Shown here piece by piece: positions 5,841 to 5,848 of a stretch of DNA of 5,848 nucleotides (position 1 is the first letter of the stretch; each line of letters starts with the position of its first letter). The stretch is taken from NCBI GenBank assembly GCA_018400625.1, contig JAGYMJ010000237.1, forward strand, positions 1 through 5,848. Reading direction: 5' to 3'. The notes beneath the pieces were generated by a model. It did not search any database. It was not told where the DNA came from and saw nothing but the letters and a program-made list of their open reading frames with translations. This DNA is from Planctomycetota bacterium. GTDB lineage: Bacteria > Planctomycetota > Brocadiia > SM23-32. The translations under genes were made by a program, and so were the position numbers.

Positions 5841-5848
5841 TGGCAAAA

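Noticed and set aside
5751..5848. Rho-independent terminators
   Set aside because: The hairpins are GC-rich, but neither strand has a U-run directly after the stem: the plus strand has AAAA after copy B, and the minus strand continues into CAATGATTCA.
5741..5848. CRISPR array
   Set aside because: Only two copies, imperfect, with a 32-nt interval and no further units or cas genes visible. The compensatory stem change fits a structural repeat better.

Overview
The window looks like part of a bacterial carbohydrate-utilisation locus. All genes read on the minus strand, in the order glycoside hydrolase family 2 (GH2) enzyme, secreted DUF4838 protein, then the first codons of a third gene at the left edge. 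The sequence is moderately GC-rich, has strong AGGAGG ribosome binding sites, and pairs a large multi-domain GH2 enzyme with a DUF4838 / alpha-glucuronidase-N-terminal-like protein. That pairing is typical of polysaccharide-degrading members of the Planctomycetota-Verrucomicrobiota-Lentisphaerota-Kiritimatiellota group. No marker gene is present, so this placement is an inference.

Layout from the right edge. Positions 5687-5848 hold two direct copies of a hairpin-forming repeat, 66 nt apart, and a degenerate inverted copy built round a CCCACGTGGG palindrome. Positions 5637-5686 are an AT-rich leader. The GH2 gene begins at a TTG codon (5636) and reads to a stop at 2946. Its last 12 residues look like a frameshift tail: a run of six A (T6 at 2984-2989 on the plus strand) separates the GH2 frame from a coding-like frame that continues to 2633. 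Removing one A would give a single protein of 1000 residues and leave a normal 34-bp gap to the next gene. Inside that displaced end are a good sigma70-type promoter (TTTACC-N17-TATAAT) and a 15-bp TTGTACG-T-CGTACAA palindrome, suggesting separate control of the next gene.

The DUF4838 gene (2598-64, 844 residues, Sec signal peptide) follows with a clear Shine-Dalgarno sequence. A third gene starts at position 37, 26 bp after the DUF4838 stop, again with AGGAGG in front. The short gaps indicate one operon with an internal promoter.

How the genes may work together (inference): the exported DUF4838 protein, which carries a C-terminal CBM9-like domain, would meet polysaccharide or oligosaccharide outside the cytoplasm. 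The GH2 enzyme has no visible signal peptide and 14 cysteines, so it probably cleaves imported oligosaccharides in the cytoplasm. The sequence does not reveal the sugar substrate. No mobile element, CRISPR array, tRNA or rRNA was seen. The points most worth following up are the frameshifted, unrecognised C-terminus of the GH2 protein, the structured repeats and the internal promoter/operator.
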